Shown here one piece after another: positions 1 to 9,049 of a DNA stretch of 64,000 bases. This DNA comes from Knoellia subterranea KCTC 19937 (GTDB taxonomy: Bacteria > Actinomycetota > Actinomycetes > Actinomycetales > Dermatophilaceae), in assembly GCF_000768685.1 (NCBI RefSeq), contig NZ_AVPK01000011.1, forward strand, positions 1 through 64,000. The letters are read 5' to 3'. The notes under the pieces were generated by a model. That model had not been told where the DNA came from. It did not search any database and saw only the letters and a program-made list of their open reading frames with translations. Within the stretch, counting starts at the first letter, position 1. The number at the start of each line of letters is the position of its first letter. The translations under genes and the position numbers were made by a program.

Positions 1-1122
1 GACCAGATCCTCCCCACCACGCTGCCCCGGCAGCGAACCCGACCCCGGCGACGCTGAACCCGAGCGCGACGACGAACCGGATCCCGCGAATGATGAGGCG
101 CCGGACGCAGCCGACGAAGGCGTGGCTGGGTCGGCATTCTGCGCGGAGCCTGAGGTCTGGGGCGTCGATGTGGCGTCCCGTGAGCTCGACACGGGCTCGT
201 CCGCGTCCGTGGGGTTCGTCGGCGCCGCAGGGATGCCGCTGTCGCCGTCACCGCCGGCGGGGTTGCTGTCACCGCCGGTGCCGTCGCCGGTGGGGTCGGG
301 GTCCCCGTGACTGTCGTGCGCTTCTCCGTTGGGGTCGGCGGCGCGGGTGGCGTGGACGACCACGGAGACGTCGCAGTGTTCGAGGATGAGTTCCATCATC
401 GCGTCCGAGCGGGCCATGGCGAGGTTGTCGGCGTGGCCGGCACGCACGAGTTCGCGGGCGCGTTCGGTGACCGCAGCCCATGCTGCTCGGGCGTCTTCGA
501 CGCGGAAGTCACCACGCCAGTGATCGGTGCCGTTGACGCCGGCTCGGCGGGTGAGTCCGCGGCGTTCCCGTTCGGCTGCGGCATGTTCGGCGACGGCTTC
601 GGGGTCGACCTGCGCTGCGGTCCGGACCAGCAGTCGCCGCAGTGGGCCGGTGGTCAACTGTCCCCACACGTCCTGGATTCGTTCGACGACTTCGGCGGCG
701 GACTCGGGCGACAGGTACTCGGTTTCTTCGGTCACGACCCGCGCCCGCTGCTCATCCAGCACCCCGGAAGCCATCGCCTCGACCACGGCCGGGGTGCGGG
801 TCATTTGCCGGATCGCGTCCAGGATCCGGTTCTCCGCGACGTGCACCGAACACCCCAACCGGGGCGCGGCCAGCTCGGGTGCGTCCAAGCGTTGATGCCC
901 CAGGCCGTGGTGGATCTCGGTGACGGAGCCGTCTTCTTGCCGGTGGGTGTCCCACGCGGACAGGTGCGCCAACGCGATCGCCTGCCGCGCCGAGGCGGCG
1001 TCTTTCTCTCGTTGCGCGAGCTCGATGACGTCGAGCAACTCCTCCATCGACAGTTCGTGCGCGCCGGCACGCAGCGCAGCGAACCGACCCTCCAGGGTCG
1101 CGGTCGCTGCGGTGGTGTTCAT
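1..1122 (-). CDS. DUF222 / 13E12-repeat protein, N-terminal 374 codons (cut by window edge)
   Basis: An open frame runs from ATG at 1122 to the window edge without a stop. Residues 1-240 carry the DUF222 pattern: an N-terminal helical region with EELLDVIELAQ, then LSPESAAEVVERI, a PLRRLL segment and HAAAERERRGL. About 120 residues of Gly/Ser/Asp/Pro-rich linker follow, up to the edge. Proteins of this family usually end in an HNH nuclease domain, which would lie outside the window. DUF222/13E12 proteins are multicopy in actinobacterial genomes and are often linked to mobile DNA; their cellular role is unsettled. No Shine-Dalgarno sequence is evident before the ATG. Family assignment is confident; nuclease activity is inferred only. 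Confidence 0.8.
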   Translation of the reverse strand, partial: MNTTAATATLEGRFAALRAGAHELSMEELLDVIELAQREKDAASARQAIALAHLSAWDTHRQEDGSVTEIHHGLGHQRLDAPELAAPRLGCSVHVAENRILDAIRQMTRTPAVVEAMASGVLDEQRARVVTEETEYLSPESAAEVVERIQDVWGQLTTGPLRRLLVRTAAQVDPEAVAEHAAAERERRGLTRRAGVNGTDHWRGDFRVEDARAAWAAVTERARELVRAGHADNLAMARSDAMMELILEHCDVSVVVHATRAADPNGEAHDSHGDPDPTGDGTGGDSNPAGGDGDSGIPAAPTNPTDADEPVSSSRDATSTPQTSGSAQNADPATPSSAASGASSFAGSGSSSRSGSASPGSGSLPGQRGGEDLV

Positions 1123-1445
1123 GACTCCAAGCTAGTCGAACTGGAGTTCGAGAGTCAAGGGTTTCGGGTTACGCTGATGGCTGAATTGTGAACTGGCACA
1201 ACCGAATTCACCACCACTCGTGCGCGACGGCACCACGACAAGGCCGGTCGTCAACCCCCGCCACAACCCAACCTAGACACCACCACTGACACCCGCTCGA
1301 AGCACCGATGCGATCGGGCCGAGCGAGCCGAGCCGCCGTGCCGAGCCCTCGGACCCAACGTGGAGCCAGCCCCGAACCAAGCCGGCTGGCCAGTAGGGGC
1401 CCGAGCTAGTTGACTTTCCTATCTAGTGTGCACAACCATCTAGCC
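1123..1445. other. Intergenic gap of 323 bases
   Basis: This gap lies between the diverging DUF222 and PadR genes. I see no coding pattern, RNA fold or repeat. Its composition is less GC-rich than its surroundings. The last 40 bases hold a possible -35 (TTGACT, 1410-1415) and a direct repeat of ATCTAG (about 1421 and 1438) just before the PadR start, which could be promoter and autoregulatory sites. Confidence 0.4.
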
Positions 1446-1793
1446 ATGCCGAGGAGCCGCAAGGCGCGAGAGGACCGCCAGAGCCAGTGGCTCAAGGGCG
1501 TCCTCGACCTTGCGGTGCTGGCCGCGCTGTCGCGTGAGAAGTCGGCCTACGGCTACACGCTCATGGCGTCGCTCGCCGAGTCTGGCCTCGATGGCATCAA
1601 GGGCGGCACGATCTATCCGCTCCTGAGCCGATTGGAGGACGACGGACTGGTGAAGAGCGAGTGGGTCACGGGTGATGCCGGTCCACCGCGCAAATACTTC
1701 TGGCTCACGCCGGCGGGGCGCGCCGAGCTCGCGGCCGGCCGCGACGGTTGGCGAGCGTTCTCCAGCACGATGACAACAGCACTGGAGGGGTGA
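1446..1793 (+). CDS. PadR-family transcriptional regulator
   Basis: A 115-residue PadR-type winged-helix protein. LKGVLDLAVLAAL starts helix 1, YGYTLMASL is the usual PadR signature, and GGTIYPLLSRLEDDGLV is the recognition helix and turn. The wing follows with PRKYFWLTPAGRAEL. PadR proteins repress neighbouring genes and respond to a ligand or to partner membrane proteins. The next gene starts 1 nt after the stop and encodes a HAAS-type membrane protein, the standard partner of this PadR subclass, so the two form one operon. I chose ATG 1446 over an upstream TTG (1410) because the conserved domain begins here and the TTG lies in what looks like a -35 box. Confidence 0.85.
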   Translation: MPRSRKAREDRQSQWLKGVLDLAVLAALSREKSAYGYTLMASLAESGLDGIKGGTIYPLLSRLEDDGLVKSEWVTGDAGPPRKYFWLTPAGRAELAAGRDGWRAFSSTMTTALEG

Positions 1794-1794
1794 G

Positions 1795-2475
1795 ATGGCG
1801 ACATCAAGGTGGGAGTACGCGAAGTCTCTGGCGGAGCAACTGCGAATCAACGGGGTGGCTGAGCCCAAGGTGCGCGAGATCGTCGCCCAGGTCGAGGCTC
1901 ACACGAGGATGACGGGCGAGGATCCCGTCGAAGCCTTTGGGCAGCCGGTGGACTATGCCGCCCAGTGGCAGCCACTCAGCGGCCGCCACCTGTTGACCCA
2001 GTTCCTCCTGGGAGTCGTGCTGGCCGCCGGAATCATGGGCGTCATCAAGGCCGTCTCCGTCGATCGGGCCTGGGCTGATCCGACGCCTGTGACGTTCGAC
2101 GACCTGCCCACGTTCGGCGTGTTCGTCGCGCTCCTGGGAGTCCTGCCCTGGACTGTCGACCTGTTCCTCAGCCGCCGCCGCGCCTCCCGTCTCGGACAGA
2201 GCGCCCCGGGACTTGAGTGGCCCCTCAGGTGGGCCGCGATTCTCGGGATCGGCGCAGCGGTGTCCGGGGCAGTCTGGATTCTCGGCGAGCCCTCGGACGG
2301 GACGCTCTTCATGGCGCCTCGATGGCTTCTGCTTGCCCTCGGGCTGGCCACGCTTCCCATCCTGTTTCTGGCCGGACCACATCCGGGGATGGACAGTCAC
2401 CCTCGGCCACCGGGTCCGGCGGGCCACGAGCCGTCATGGAAATCGAGGATGCGCCGTACGTTCCTCAACCGCTAA
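1795..2475 (+). CDS. HAAS-type integral membrane protein, PadR partner
   Basis: A 226-residue protein co-transcribed with the PadR gene. The first 60 residues form a soluble helical region (WEYAKSLAEQLR...EPKVREIVAQVEAH) resembling HAAS/DUF1700-like domains, which follow PadR regulators in many Gram-positive bacteria. About four hydrophobic segments follow (near residues 68-86, 103-121, 140-160 and 172-190), then a short basic Pro-rich tail. The likely role is a membrane partner that links a PadR repressor to an envelope signal. No enzymatic motif is visible. The function is inferred from neighbourhood and architecture. Confidence 0.65.
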   Translation: MATSRWEYAKSLAEQLRINGVAEPKVREIVAQVEAHTRMTGEDPVEAFGQPVDYAAQWQPLSGRHLLTQFLLGVVLAAGIMGVIKAVSVDRAWADPTPVTFDDLPTFGVFVALLGVLPWTVDLFLSRRRASRLGQSAPGLEWPLRWAAILGIGAAVSGAVWILGEPSDGTLFMAPRWLLLALGLATLPILFLAGPHPGMDSHPRPPGPAGHEPSWKSRMRRTFLNR

Positions 2476-2568
2476 CCTCATCGCATCATGAAGAACTGAC
2501 CAGCGACCCAGCCCGCGCCAGAGGCCACCATGCCCGCGCGTGCCACGACTCACCCTCGCTGGAGTTCC

Positions 2569-4155
2569 ATGACCCACCCCACTGCTCTCACGCTGCGCGA
2601 CGTCACGCACACCTACGACGGGCGCACGATCCTCGACGGCGTCGATCTCACCGTTGCGCCCGGCCAACGCGTCGGACTCATCGGCGAGAACGGTGCGGGC
2701 AAGTCGACGCTCATCCGTCTCGTGGCCGGCCTCGAAGAACCCACCCACGGGACGATCACGACGCCGCAGGACCTCGGCTACCTCGCTCAGGACAGCGGAC
2801 TCGATCCCCGCGACACGGTGGGCGATGTCCTCACCAAAGCCTTGGCGCCCCTCCACGACGCTGTTGCCCACCTCGAGAAGCTCGCCCACGACCTCACGAA
2901 TCCCGTTGCGGCACAGGCCTATGACGACCTCCTCACGTGGGCAACCCACCACGACGCCTGGGATGCGGACCGTCGCGCGACGCTCTCCGCACAGCGCCTC
3001 GGCCTCGCTGAACTCGACCGTGACACGCGCATCGCCCAACTCAGCGGAGGCCAACGAAGTCGCCTCGCCCTCGCAGCCCTCCTCACCCGTCGACCGGAAT
3101 GCCTCGTCCTCGACGAACCCACCAACCACCTCGACGACGCCGCACTCGACCACCTGGAATCCGAACTCGTCCAGCTCCCTGGAGCCCTCCTCGTCGCGAG
3201 CCACGACCGTGTGTTCCTCGACCGGGTCTGCACCGCCGTCGTCGACCTCGACCCCTCCCACTTCGGGACCGACGGCGAAGGCGGGCGGCGGTTCAGCGGC
3301 GACTACACGGCATACCGGGAATTTCGTCTCGAGTCCCAGCGCCGCTGGGAGGAGGCGTATGCCGTCCAGCAGGCCGAGCTGGCCGACCTGCGGTCCGCGG
3401 CGCGCACCTCCACGAGCGACGTGGCGCACAACCGGGGGCCGCGGGACAACGACAAGTTCATCCACGCGTTCAAGGGCGCCCGGGTGCAGAAGTCGGCGAC
3501 CCGGAGGGCGAAGGACGCGCAACAGCGGATCGAGGTGCTCGAGCGGGAGCAGGTGCCGAAGCCCCGCCCGCCGCTGCGCTTCACCGGACGGTTCGCGAGC
3601 AACGGTCGCGGTGCAGGCTCCGTGCGCGTGCGCGACCTCGTCGTTCAGGGGCGCGTGCGGGTCCCGAGGTTCGATGTCGCGGCAGGGGAGCACGTGCTGA
3701 TCGAGGGGGCGAACGGCTCGGGCAAGTCGACGCTGCTCCACGTCCTCGCCGGCCGCCTGGCTCCCGACGCGGGCGACGTGCAGGTATCGGCACGGAGGAT
3801 CGGGCTGCTCGGGCAGGACGTCGACTTCGTGGACCCGGCCCGGACCGTCCGCGAGACCTACCGTGCCACCGGCTCCGAGGTGCTCCTCGGCGAACTCGGC
3901 CTCGTGCACCCGCGCGACGTCGATCGCCCCGTCGGCCTGCTCAGCGAGGGGCAGCAGCGTCGCCTCGCCCTCGCCATCGTCATCGGCGAGCAGCCCGACC
4001 TGCTCCTCCTCGACGAGCCCACGAACCACCTCAGCCTCGCGCTCGTCGAGGAGGTCGAGGAGGCACTGGTGCGCACTCCCGTCACGGTCGTCGTGGCGAG
4101 TCACGATCGGTGGCTGCGCGAGCGGTGGACCGGTCCGAGGCACGCCATCGGCTGA
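2569..4155 (+). CDS. ABC-F family ATPase (ribosome-associated / antibiotic-resistance type)
   Basis: A soluble protein of 528 residues with two ABC ATPase domains and no membrane segments, as in ABC-F translation factors. Domain 1 has GENGAGKST, LSGGQRSRLALAALL and VLDEPTNHLDD. A charged linker follows (near residues 250-330). Domain 2 has GANGSGKST, LSEGQQRRLALAIV and LLDEPTNHLS. Both Walker B glutamates are present. The second signature reads LSEGQ rather than LSGGQ, a variant I associate with ribosome-protecting members. A protective or translation-tuning role on the ribosome is inferred. ATG 2530 is an alternative start; I prefer 2569, which has GGAG just upstream and begins next to the domain. 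Confidence 0.8.
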   Translation: MTHPTALTLRDVTHTYDGRTILDGVDLTVAPGQRVGLIGENGAGKSTLIRLVAGLEEPTHGTITTPQDLGYLAQDSGLDPRDTVGDVLTKALAPLHDAVAHLEKLAHDLTNPVAAQAYDDLLTWATHHDAWDADRRATLSAQRLGLAELDRDTRIAQLSGGQRSRLALAALLTRRPECLVLDEPTNHLDDAALDHLESELVQLPGALLVASHDRVFLDRVCTAVVDLDPSHFGTDGEGGRRFSGDYTAYREFRLESQRRWEEAYAVQQAELADLRSAARTSTSDVAHNRGPRDNDKFIHAFKGARVQKSATRRAKDAQQRIEVLEREQVPKPRPPLRFTGRFASNGRGAGSVRVRDLVVQGRVRVPRFDVAAGEHVLIEGANGSGKSTLLHVLAGRLAPDAGDVQVSARRIGLLGQDVDFVDPARTVRETYRATGSEVLLGELGLVHPRDVDRPVGLLSEGQQRRLALAIVIGEQPDLLLLDEPTNHLSLALVEEVEEALVRTPVTVVVASHDRWLRERWTGPRHAIG

Positions 4156-4218
4156 CCGGTCCGCTGCCTGTGGACGACGCCGTGACTGTGGGTGCCACGA
4201 CGTAGGGTTGGACGCAAG

Positions 4219-6738
4219 ATGAGCACCCTTTTTGACGGCATGGATTTCGGCGACGCCCTCGGCGCCAGTGGCTCCGGGAGGAGCGACACGACACCCGGCG
4301 CGGACACCGCACCCACAACGGACCACAACACGCATGACAGCGCGCATGCGGCGATGGTCAACGCCGCCGGCGTGCCGTCGTGGGCGGTGGACGGTGACGC
4401 GGCCGTGCCCAGCGAGCCCGCCTGGGGCGCGACGGCCGCGCCGATGATCGACCCGGACGCGCTGCTCGAGGGCCTCAACGAGGAGCAGCGCGAAGCCGTC
4501 CTGCACGCCGGCAGTCCACTCCTCATCATCGCCGGCGCCGGCTCGGGCAAGACCCGCGTCCTCACGCACCGCATCGCCCACCTCCTGGCGGCACGCAACG
4601 TGCAGCCCGGTCAGATCCTCGCGATCACGTTCACCAACAAGGCCGCCGCCGAGATGCGCGAGCGGGTCGCGCAACTGGTCGGGCCGCGGGCCAAGGCGAT
4701 GTGGGTCATGACGTTCCACAGCGCGTGCGTCCGCATCCTCCGGCGTGAGGCCGACAAGCTCGGCATGAAGTCGACCTTCTCGATCTACGACGCCGCCGAC
4801 AGCCAGCGCCTCATGGCCATGGTCCTCCGCGACATGGACCTCGACCCCAAGCGCTACAACCCGCGCACGTTCGGCCACCAGGTCTCCAACCTCAAGAACG
4901 AGCTCATCGACGAGGAGACGTATGCCGGCCGCGTGGGTGGGGAGCCCAGCGCCGAGAACCCGGGTGGCACCCATACGGAACGGCTGCTGGCACAGGCCTA
5001 CACGGCATACCAACGCCGTTTGCGGCAGGCGAACGCCCTCGACTTCGACGACATCATCATGCTCACGGTCCACATGCTCCAGGCGTTCCCGGACGTGGCC
5101 GAGCACTACCGGCGCCGATTCCGGCACATCATGGTCGACGAGTACCAGGACACGAACCACGCGCAGTACCAGTTGATCCGCGAGCTCGTCGGGCACGGCG
5201 ACAACCGCGGTGAGCACTCGGTCGAGCCGAGCGAGCTCGTCGTCGTCGGTGATGCGGACCAGTCGATCTATGCGTTCCGAGGCGCGACGATCCGCAACAT
5301 CATCGAGTTCGAGGAGGACTACCCCGACGCGCGGACGATCCTGCTCGAACGCAACTACCGCTCGACCCAGACGATCCTCACCGCCGCCAATGCGGTCATC
5401 GCCCGCAACGAGACCCGGCGCAAGAAGAACCTCTGGACCGACTCCGGTTCGGGTGCGCCGATCGTCGGTTACGTCGGTGACAACGAGCACGACGAGGCGT
5501 CCTTCGTCGCGCGCTCGATCGACAAGCTCGGCGACCAGCACGGGGTGAAGCCGGGAGACGTCGCGGTCTTCTATCGGACCAACGCGCAGTCGCGTGCCCT
5601 GGAGGAAGTCTTCGTCCGTGTCGGCCTGCCCTACAAGGTTGTCGGCGGCACACGGTTCTACGAGCGGCGCGAAGTCAAGGACGCGCTGGCCTACCTGCGG
5701 GTCCTGTCCAACCCTGCCGACAGCGTCAACCTGCGGCGCATCCTCAACGTCCCCAAGCGCGGCATCGGCGACCGGGCCGAGGCCGTCGTCGGAGCGCTGG
5801 CTGAGCGCGAGCGCATCACCTTCATCGAGGCTCTGGGCCGCCCCGAGGACGCACCCGGCATCGCCACCCGGTCGGTCACCTCGATCAAGGCCTTCACCGC
5901 CCTCCTCGAGGAGCTGGGCAAGGTGCGCGACGACGACGAGGCCGGCGTTGCCGATCTGCTCGAGGCCATCATCGAGCAGTCCGGCTACCTCGCCGAGCTG
6001 CGCGCCAGCCACGACCCCCAGGACGAGACCCGCATCGAAAACCTCCACGAGCTCGTCGCCGTCGCGCGCGAGTTCGACGAGGCGCGGGCCGAGACCGGTG
6101 AGGTCAACAACCTCGAGGACTTCCTGGAGCAGGTCTCACTCGTCGCCGACGCCGACGAGATCCCCGACTCGGCCGAGGCGGAGGAGCAGGGCGTGGTCAC
6201 CCTCATGACCCTCCACACCGCCAAGGGTCTCGAGTTCCCCGTCGTGTTCCTCACCGGGCTCGAGGACGGGACGTTCCCTCACCTGCGCTCGCTCGGCGAC
6301 CCCAAGGAACTCGAGGAGGAGCGGCGTCTGGCCTACGTGGGCATCACCCGGGCTCGCGAACGCCTCCACCTGTCGCGGGCCGCGGTGAGGTCGGCGTGGG
6401 GTGCGCCGCAATACAACCCGCCGAGCCGGTTCCTCGGTGAGATCCCCGACGACCTCGTCGAGTGGGAGCGTGAACTCAGTGGAGCGGCCGCCGTCGGACA
6501 CCGTGGTCAGCGGCCGGCTGTGGCCTCGCTCGCCGCCCGACCCGGCGTCCGCTCGCCCGGCAACCGACCGATCATCCCGCTGTCACCCGGTGACAAGGTC
6601 ACCCACGACACCTTCGGCATGGGCAGCGTCGTGCGCACGATGGGGGAGGGCGACAAGACCCAGGCCGAGGTCGACTTCGGCGGCGAGACGGGCGTCAAGC
6701 GCTTCCTGCTCCGTTTCGCGCCCCTCGAAAAGCTCTGA
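4219..6738 (+). CDS. pcrA: ATP-dependent DNA helicase PcrA/UvrD
   Basis: A superfamily 1A helicase of 839 residues. After a non-conserved, low-complexity stretch of about 75 residues come LNEEQREAVLH (Q motif) and AGAGSGKTRVL (Walker A). TFTNKAAAEM is motif Ia and VDEYQDTN is Walker B (motif II). GDADQSIYAFRGA is motif III, LERNYRS motif IV, TLHTAKGLEFP motif V and VGITRARERL motif VI. The C-terminal 50 residues (GDKVTHDTFGMGSVV...) form the Tudor-like domain that binds RNA polymerase in PcrA. It unwinds DNA in nucleotide excision repair, replication and conflict resolution. A TAGGGT box at 4203-4208 suggests a very short leader. Length is normal for the actinobacterial family. Confidence 0.95.
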   Translation: MSTLFDGMDFGDALGASGSGRSDTTPGADTAPTTDHNTHDSAHAAMVNAAGVPSWAVDGDAAVPSEPAWGATAAPMIDPDALLEGLNEEQREAVLHAGSPLLIIAGAGSGKTRVLTHRIAHLLAARNVQPGQILAITFTNKAAAEMRERVAQLVGPRAKAMWVMTFHSACVRILRREADKLGMKSTFSIYDAADSQRLMAMVLRDMDLDPKRYNPRTFGHQVSNLKNELIDEETYAGRVGGEPSAENPGGTHTERLLAQAYTAYQRRLRQANALDFDDIIMLTVHMLQAFPDVAEHYRRRFRHIMVDEYQDTNHAQYQLIRELVGHGDNRGEHSVEPSELVVVGDADQSIYAFRGATIRNIIEFEEDYPDARTILLERNYRSTQTILTAANAVIARNETRRKKNLWTDSGSGAPIVGYVGDNEHDEASFVARSIDKLGDQHGVKPGDVAVFYRTNAQSRALEEVFVRVGLPYKVVGGTRFYERREVKDALAYLRVLSNPADSVNLRRILNVPKRGIGDRAEAVVGALAERERITFIEALGRPEDAPGIATRSVTSIKAFTALLEELGKVRDDDEAGVADLLEAIIEQSGYLAELRASHDPQDETRIENLHELVAVAREFDEARAETGEVNNLEDFLEQVSLVADADEIPDSAEAEEQGVVTLMTLHTAKGLEFPVVFLTGLEDGTFPHLRSLGDPKELEEERRLAYVGITRARERLHLSRAAVRSAWGAPQYNPPSRFLGEIPDDLVEWERELSGAAAVGHRGQRPAVASLAARPGVRSPGNRPIIPLSPGDKVTHDTFGMGSVVRTMGEGDKTQAEVDFGGETGVKRFLLRFAPLEKL

Positions 6739-6760
6739 GGCGCATGCCGGGTGACCGATC

Positions 6761-6834
6761 CGGCTCGGGAGCCGGGTCTCAGGTCCAGAGCCTCATCAAT
6801 CGGGCTCTGGAGTCTGCACCCGGCTCCCGAGCCG
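6761..6834. terminator. Compound inverted repeat after pcrA
   Basis: Two nested stems. The outer 17-bp perfect repeat pairs 6761-6777 with 6818-6834. The inner 8-bp repeat pairs 6785-6792 with 6803-6810. It starts 22 nt after the pcrA stop, so it can fold in the pcrA transcript. There is no U-tract, which is common in actinobacteria. Confidence 0.6.
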
Positions 6835-6850
6835 CTGCGGCGACGCGTCA

Positions 6851-6905
6851 GCACCAACGCCGAAGGGCGGCACCCACGCGGGGTGCCGCCCTTCGGCGTT
6901 GGTGC
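6851..6905. terminator. 25-bp perfect hairpin, bidirectional terminator
   Basis: Arms 6851-6875 and 6881-6905 are perfectly complementary around a 5-nt loop (ACGCG). It sits between the converging pcrA and M23 peptidase genes and can end transcription from both sides. Lack of a U-tract fits actinobacterial terminators. Confidence 0.8.
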
Positions 6906-6931
6906 AGGAGTTCGCGCACGAGGCGCTCAGC

Positions 6932-7720
6932 TCACTGCAGGCCCTTCTTGGCCAGCCACGGTGCCGGGTTGACCGCTCCGCCGCCGTCCGGGTGGATCTC
7001 GAGGTGGAGGTGGGGGCCCGTCGAGCGTCCGGTGTTGCCGGTGTAGCCGACGATGTCGCCGGGCATGACCTCCTGGCCCACGAACGCCGAGTACGACGAC
7101 ATGTGGGCGTAGTAGGACTCGGTGCCCTCCCAGTACTTGATCCGCACGAGCTTGCCCATGTTGCCGTGGTAGCCGACGAAGACGACCGTTCCACGGGACA
7201 TGGCGCGCAGCGGGGTGCCGACGGCCGTGCCGAAGTCGTTGCCCCAGTGCATGCGTCCCCAGCGCATGCCGTAGCCCGACGTGAACGTGGCACCGGCAAT
7301 GGGCATGACCCACTTCTTGCCCTCGCGCTCGAGGCGCGCCTTCTCGGCGGCCTCGGCGGCGGCCTTCGCCTTCGCGACGGCAGCCACGCGAGCCTTGTCG
7401 CGGGCGACGCGCTGCTGCTCGGTCACGCGACCCTGCAGCATCGCCGTCTGGATCGCGACCTGCTGGCGGCGGGTGGAGAGGTCGGCCTGCTGGGCGACCT
7501 CGGTCGCGGCCTGGTCCCGAGCGGTCTGCGCCTGGGCAGCCGTCAGGTCAAGGGTCAGCGGGGCGGACTCGGCAACGGTGGCACCGGTAGCCGTGACGAC
7601 CAACGCCGCAGCAGCGGCGGTGGGCAACACGAAGCCCGGGTGCAGGGCGCGCGAGACTCGGGTGGTGGTCGCAGGTTTGCGATGCCGGCCTCGATGGCGC
7701 CCCTGATAAGGGGAAGTCAA
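6932..7720 (-). CDS. Secreted M23-family peptidoglycan metallopeptidase
   Basis: A 262-residue exported protein. A basic N-terminus is followed by a hydrophobic stretch (about residues 28-48, signal peptide or anchor). A coiled-coil region rich in Ala, Gln and Lys spans about 55-135. The LytM/M23 domain covers about 138-258. Zinc ligands are visible in HWGNDFG (first His and Asp) and HLHLEIH (HxH). The fold hallmark GRSTGPHLH is intact, so the enzyme should be active on peptide cross-links in the wall. The coiled coil resembles regulators of cell separation. The frame opens shortly before TTG 7720, so this TTG is the likely start despite a weak ribosome site. Such genes often carry a ydaO riboswitch; I do not see one here. 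Confidence 0.85.
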   Translation of the reverse strand: MTSPYQGRHRGRHRKPATTTRVSRALHPGFVLPTAAAAALVVTATGATVAESAPLTLDLTAAQAQTARDQAATEVAQQADLSTRRQQVAIQTAMLQGRVTEQQRVARDKARVAAVAKAKAAAEAAEKARLEREGKKWVMPIAGATFTSGYGMRWGRMHWGNDFGTAVGTPLRAMSRGTVVFVGYHGNMGKLVRIKYWEGTESYYAHMSSYSAFVGQEVMPGDIVGYTGNTGRSTGPHLHLEIHPDGGGAVNPAPWLAKKGLQ

Positions 7721-7778
7721 AACAGGGATACCTCACGTGCAGGGGACACGGGAGCAACCACCGTACCGTGACCTCCCC

Positions 7779-7805
7779 GTTATACAAACTTTTGTGGGGA
7801 ATCAA
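7779..7805 (-). promoter_or_regulatory. Candidate promoter of the M23 peptidase gene
   Basis: On the minus strand TTGATT (7805-7800) and TATAAC (7784-7779) are separated by 15 nt, or 16 nt if the -35 is read as TTTGAT. This AT-rich island stands out from its surroundings and leaves a leader of about 50 nt before the TTG start. Confidence 0.5.
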
Positions 7806-7891
7806 ATTCGGACTTTCGCCGATGGGCCACGGCGAGGGCCGCGCAGTCCGTGCTCAGGCCCCAGCGACACGCCGAGGGGATGTGAGGTGAG

Positions 7892-8848
7892 TCACGTTCG
7901 GGCGTGCAGGCTCGGGTGAGCGCCACCGGAACGGCGACTACGCGCCCTCGACTCGGCCTCGGCGCGTTGCCTGGCCGCGATCTGGGTGACGCCGGCGGTG
8001 AGGGTGCCACCGTCCTGGTCGAGTTCGGCCAGAGCCGTCGAGATGCCGTGCACGACGTCGCCGACGATCGGCAGCGAGATGTGGCCGACGCCGTGGAGCC
8101 GGATGTTGCGAACGGAGAGGTCGGGATGGCGCAGGGCGCCGTTGCCCTGCGGGACGATCACGACGTCCGTGTCGGACCAGTAGCAGATGAAGCGGGTCGT
8201 GCAGCCGGGCGCCGGTTCGTCGAGTTCGGCGATGAGAGCACTGTCCGGGCGCATCTGCCCGGCGAGCCGGGTCGGGAGGGTGTATGCCGTGTAGGTGCCC
8301 TGGTGCGGCGTTCCGAGCGTGACGAGGGTGTGCACGTGGGCGTCACCCCCGAGCCGGGTGACGTAGTAGCGGGCGATGAGCCCGCCGAGGCTGTGGCCGA
8401 CGATGTGGATCTTCCCGTAGCCGGTCTCGGCCACGATCGCTTCGATCTCCTCGCCGAGCTGGGCAGCCGCCGTGCGCACGTCCTTGGTGACCGACGAATA
8501 GTTCATGGCATAGACCGCGCCGAACCCGCGACGAGTGAGCCCGCGCCGCAGCAGCGTGAAGATCGAGCGGTTGTCGATGAAGCCGTGGACGAGCAGGATC
8601 GGCGTGCCCGACGCCTCCAGGTGCGAAATGATGAGCCCGCGCTGGACGGGGGCGAGGTGCTCGATGCGGTAGCCCCGCAACCCTTCGGTGCGCTCCTGGA
8701 AGATCCCGAGCGGATAGGTCGCAAGGTGCGTCGAGATCCACGCTCCCTCGATGGCCATTCCGATGAGGGCCCGGGGGGTGAAGAGCGTGCCGACTCCGCG
8801 GGCAAGGTCCGCCCCGGACGAGGCGACCCGGCGCGCGCGGCTCAACAT
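7892..8848 (-). CDS. Alpha/beta-hydrolase, triacylglycerol lipase-like
   Basis: A 318-residue esterase or lipase of the alpha/beta-hydrolase fold. The oxyanion-hole region is ILLVHGFIDN. The nucleophile elbow GHSLGG holds the catalytic Ser (near residue 160). The acid is probably the Asp in WSDTDVVIVPQ and the base the His in GVGHISLP. After the elbow it keeps the LIARYYVTRLGG pattern of bacterial PGAP1/LipA-like lipases. No clear signal peptide is present, although a hydrophobic segment near residue 28 could anchor it. The C-terminal 35 residues are basic and poorly conserved in appearance. It is monocistronic and divergent from sucC. Substrate unknown. Confidence 0.8.
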   Translation of the reverse strand: MLSRARRVASSGADLARGVGTLFTPRALIGMAIEGAWISTHLATYPLGIFQERTEGLRGYRIEHLAPVQRGLIISHLEASGTPILLVHGFIDNRSIFTLLRRGLTRRGFGAVYAMNYSSVTKDVRTAAAQLGEEIEAIVAETGYGKIHIVGHSLGGLIARYYVTRLGGDAHVHTLVTLGTPHQGTYTAYTLPTRLAGQMRPDSALIAELDEPAPGCTTRFICYWSDTDVVIVPQGNGALRHPDLSVRNIRLHGVGHISLPIVGDVVHGISTALAELDQDGGTLTAGVTQIAARQRAEAESRARSRRSGGAHPSLHART

Positions 8849-9049
8849 TGAGATCCGATGTCCATGGTGATTGCACCGTATCCCGGCGCGGCTGCGAGGT
8901 GCCCGATGTCATCGGGATCTCTGCCAATCCGTGTCCGGAAATGCAACCGACCTCGTCGTGCCGACCCGCGCGGGGCTAGGCTCGCCCCGGAACAGACCCG
9001 TGGCGAGAGCCGGGTCGGTCAATCGATCATGTGAGGACGGAAAGAATCC

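Noticed and set aside
2434-6048. Open frame of 1204 codons on the minus strand
   Set aside because: It is antisense to the ABC-F and pcrA genes, which have all family motifs. Long antisense frames are expected at this GC content and the translation shows no domain.
7721-7891. ydaO (c-di-AMP) riboswitch before the M23 peptidase gene
   Set aside because: This gene class often has one, but the conserved blocks of that aptamer are not found; only a promoter-like AT-rich island is seen.
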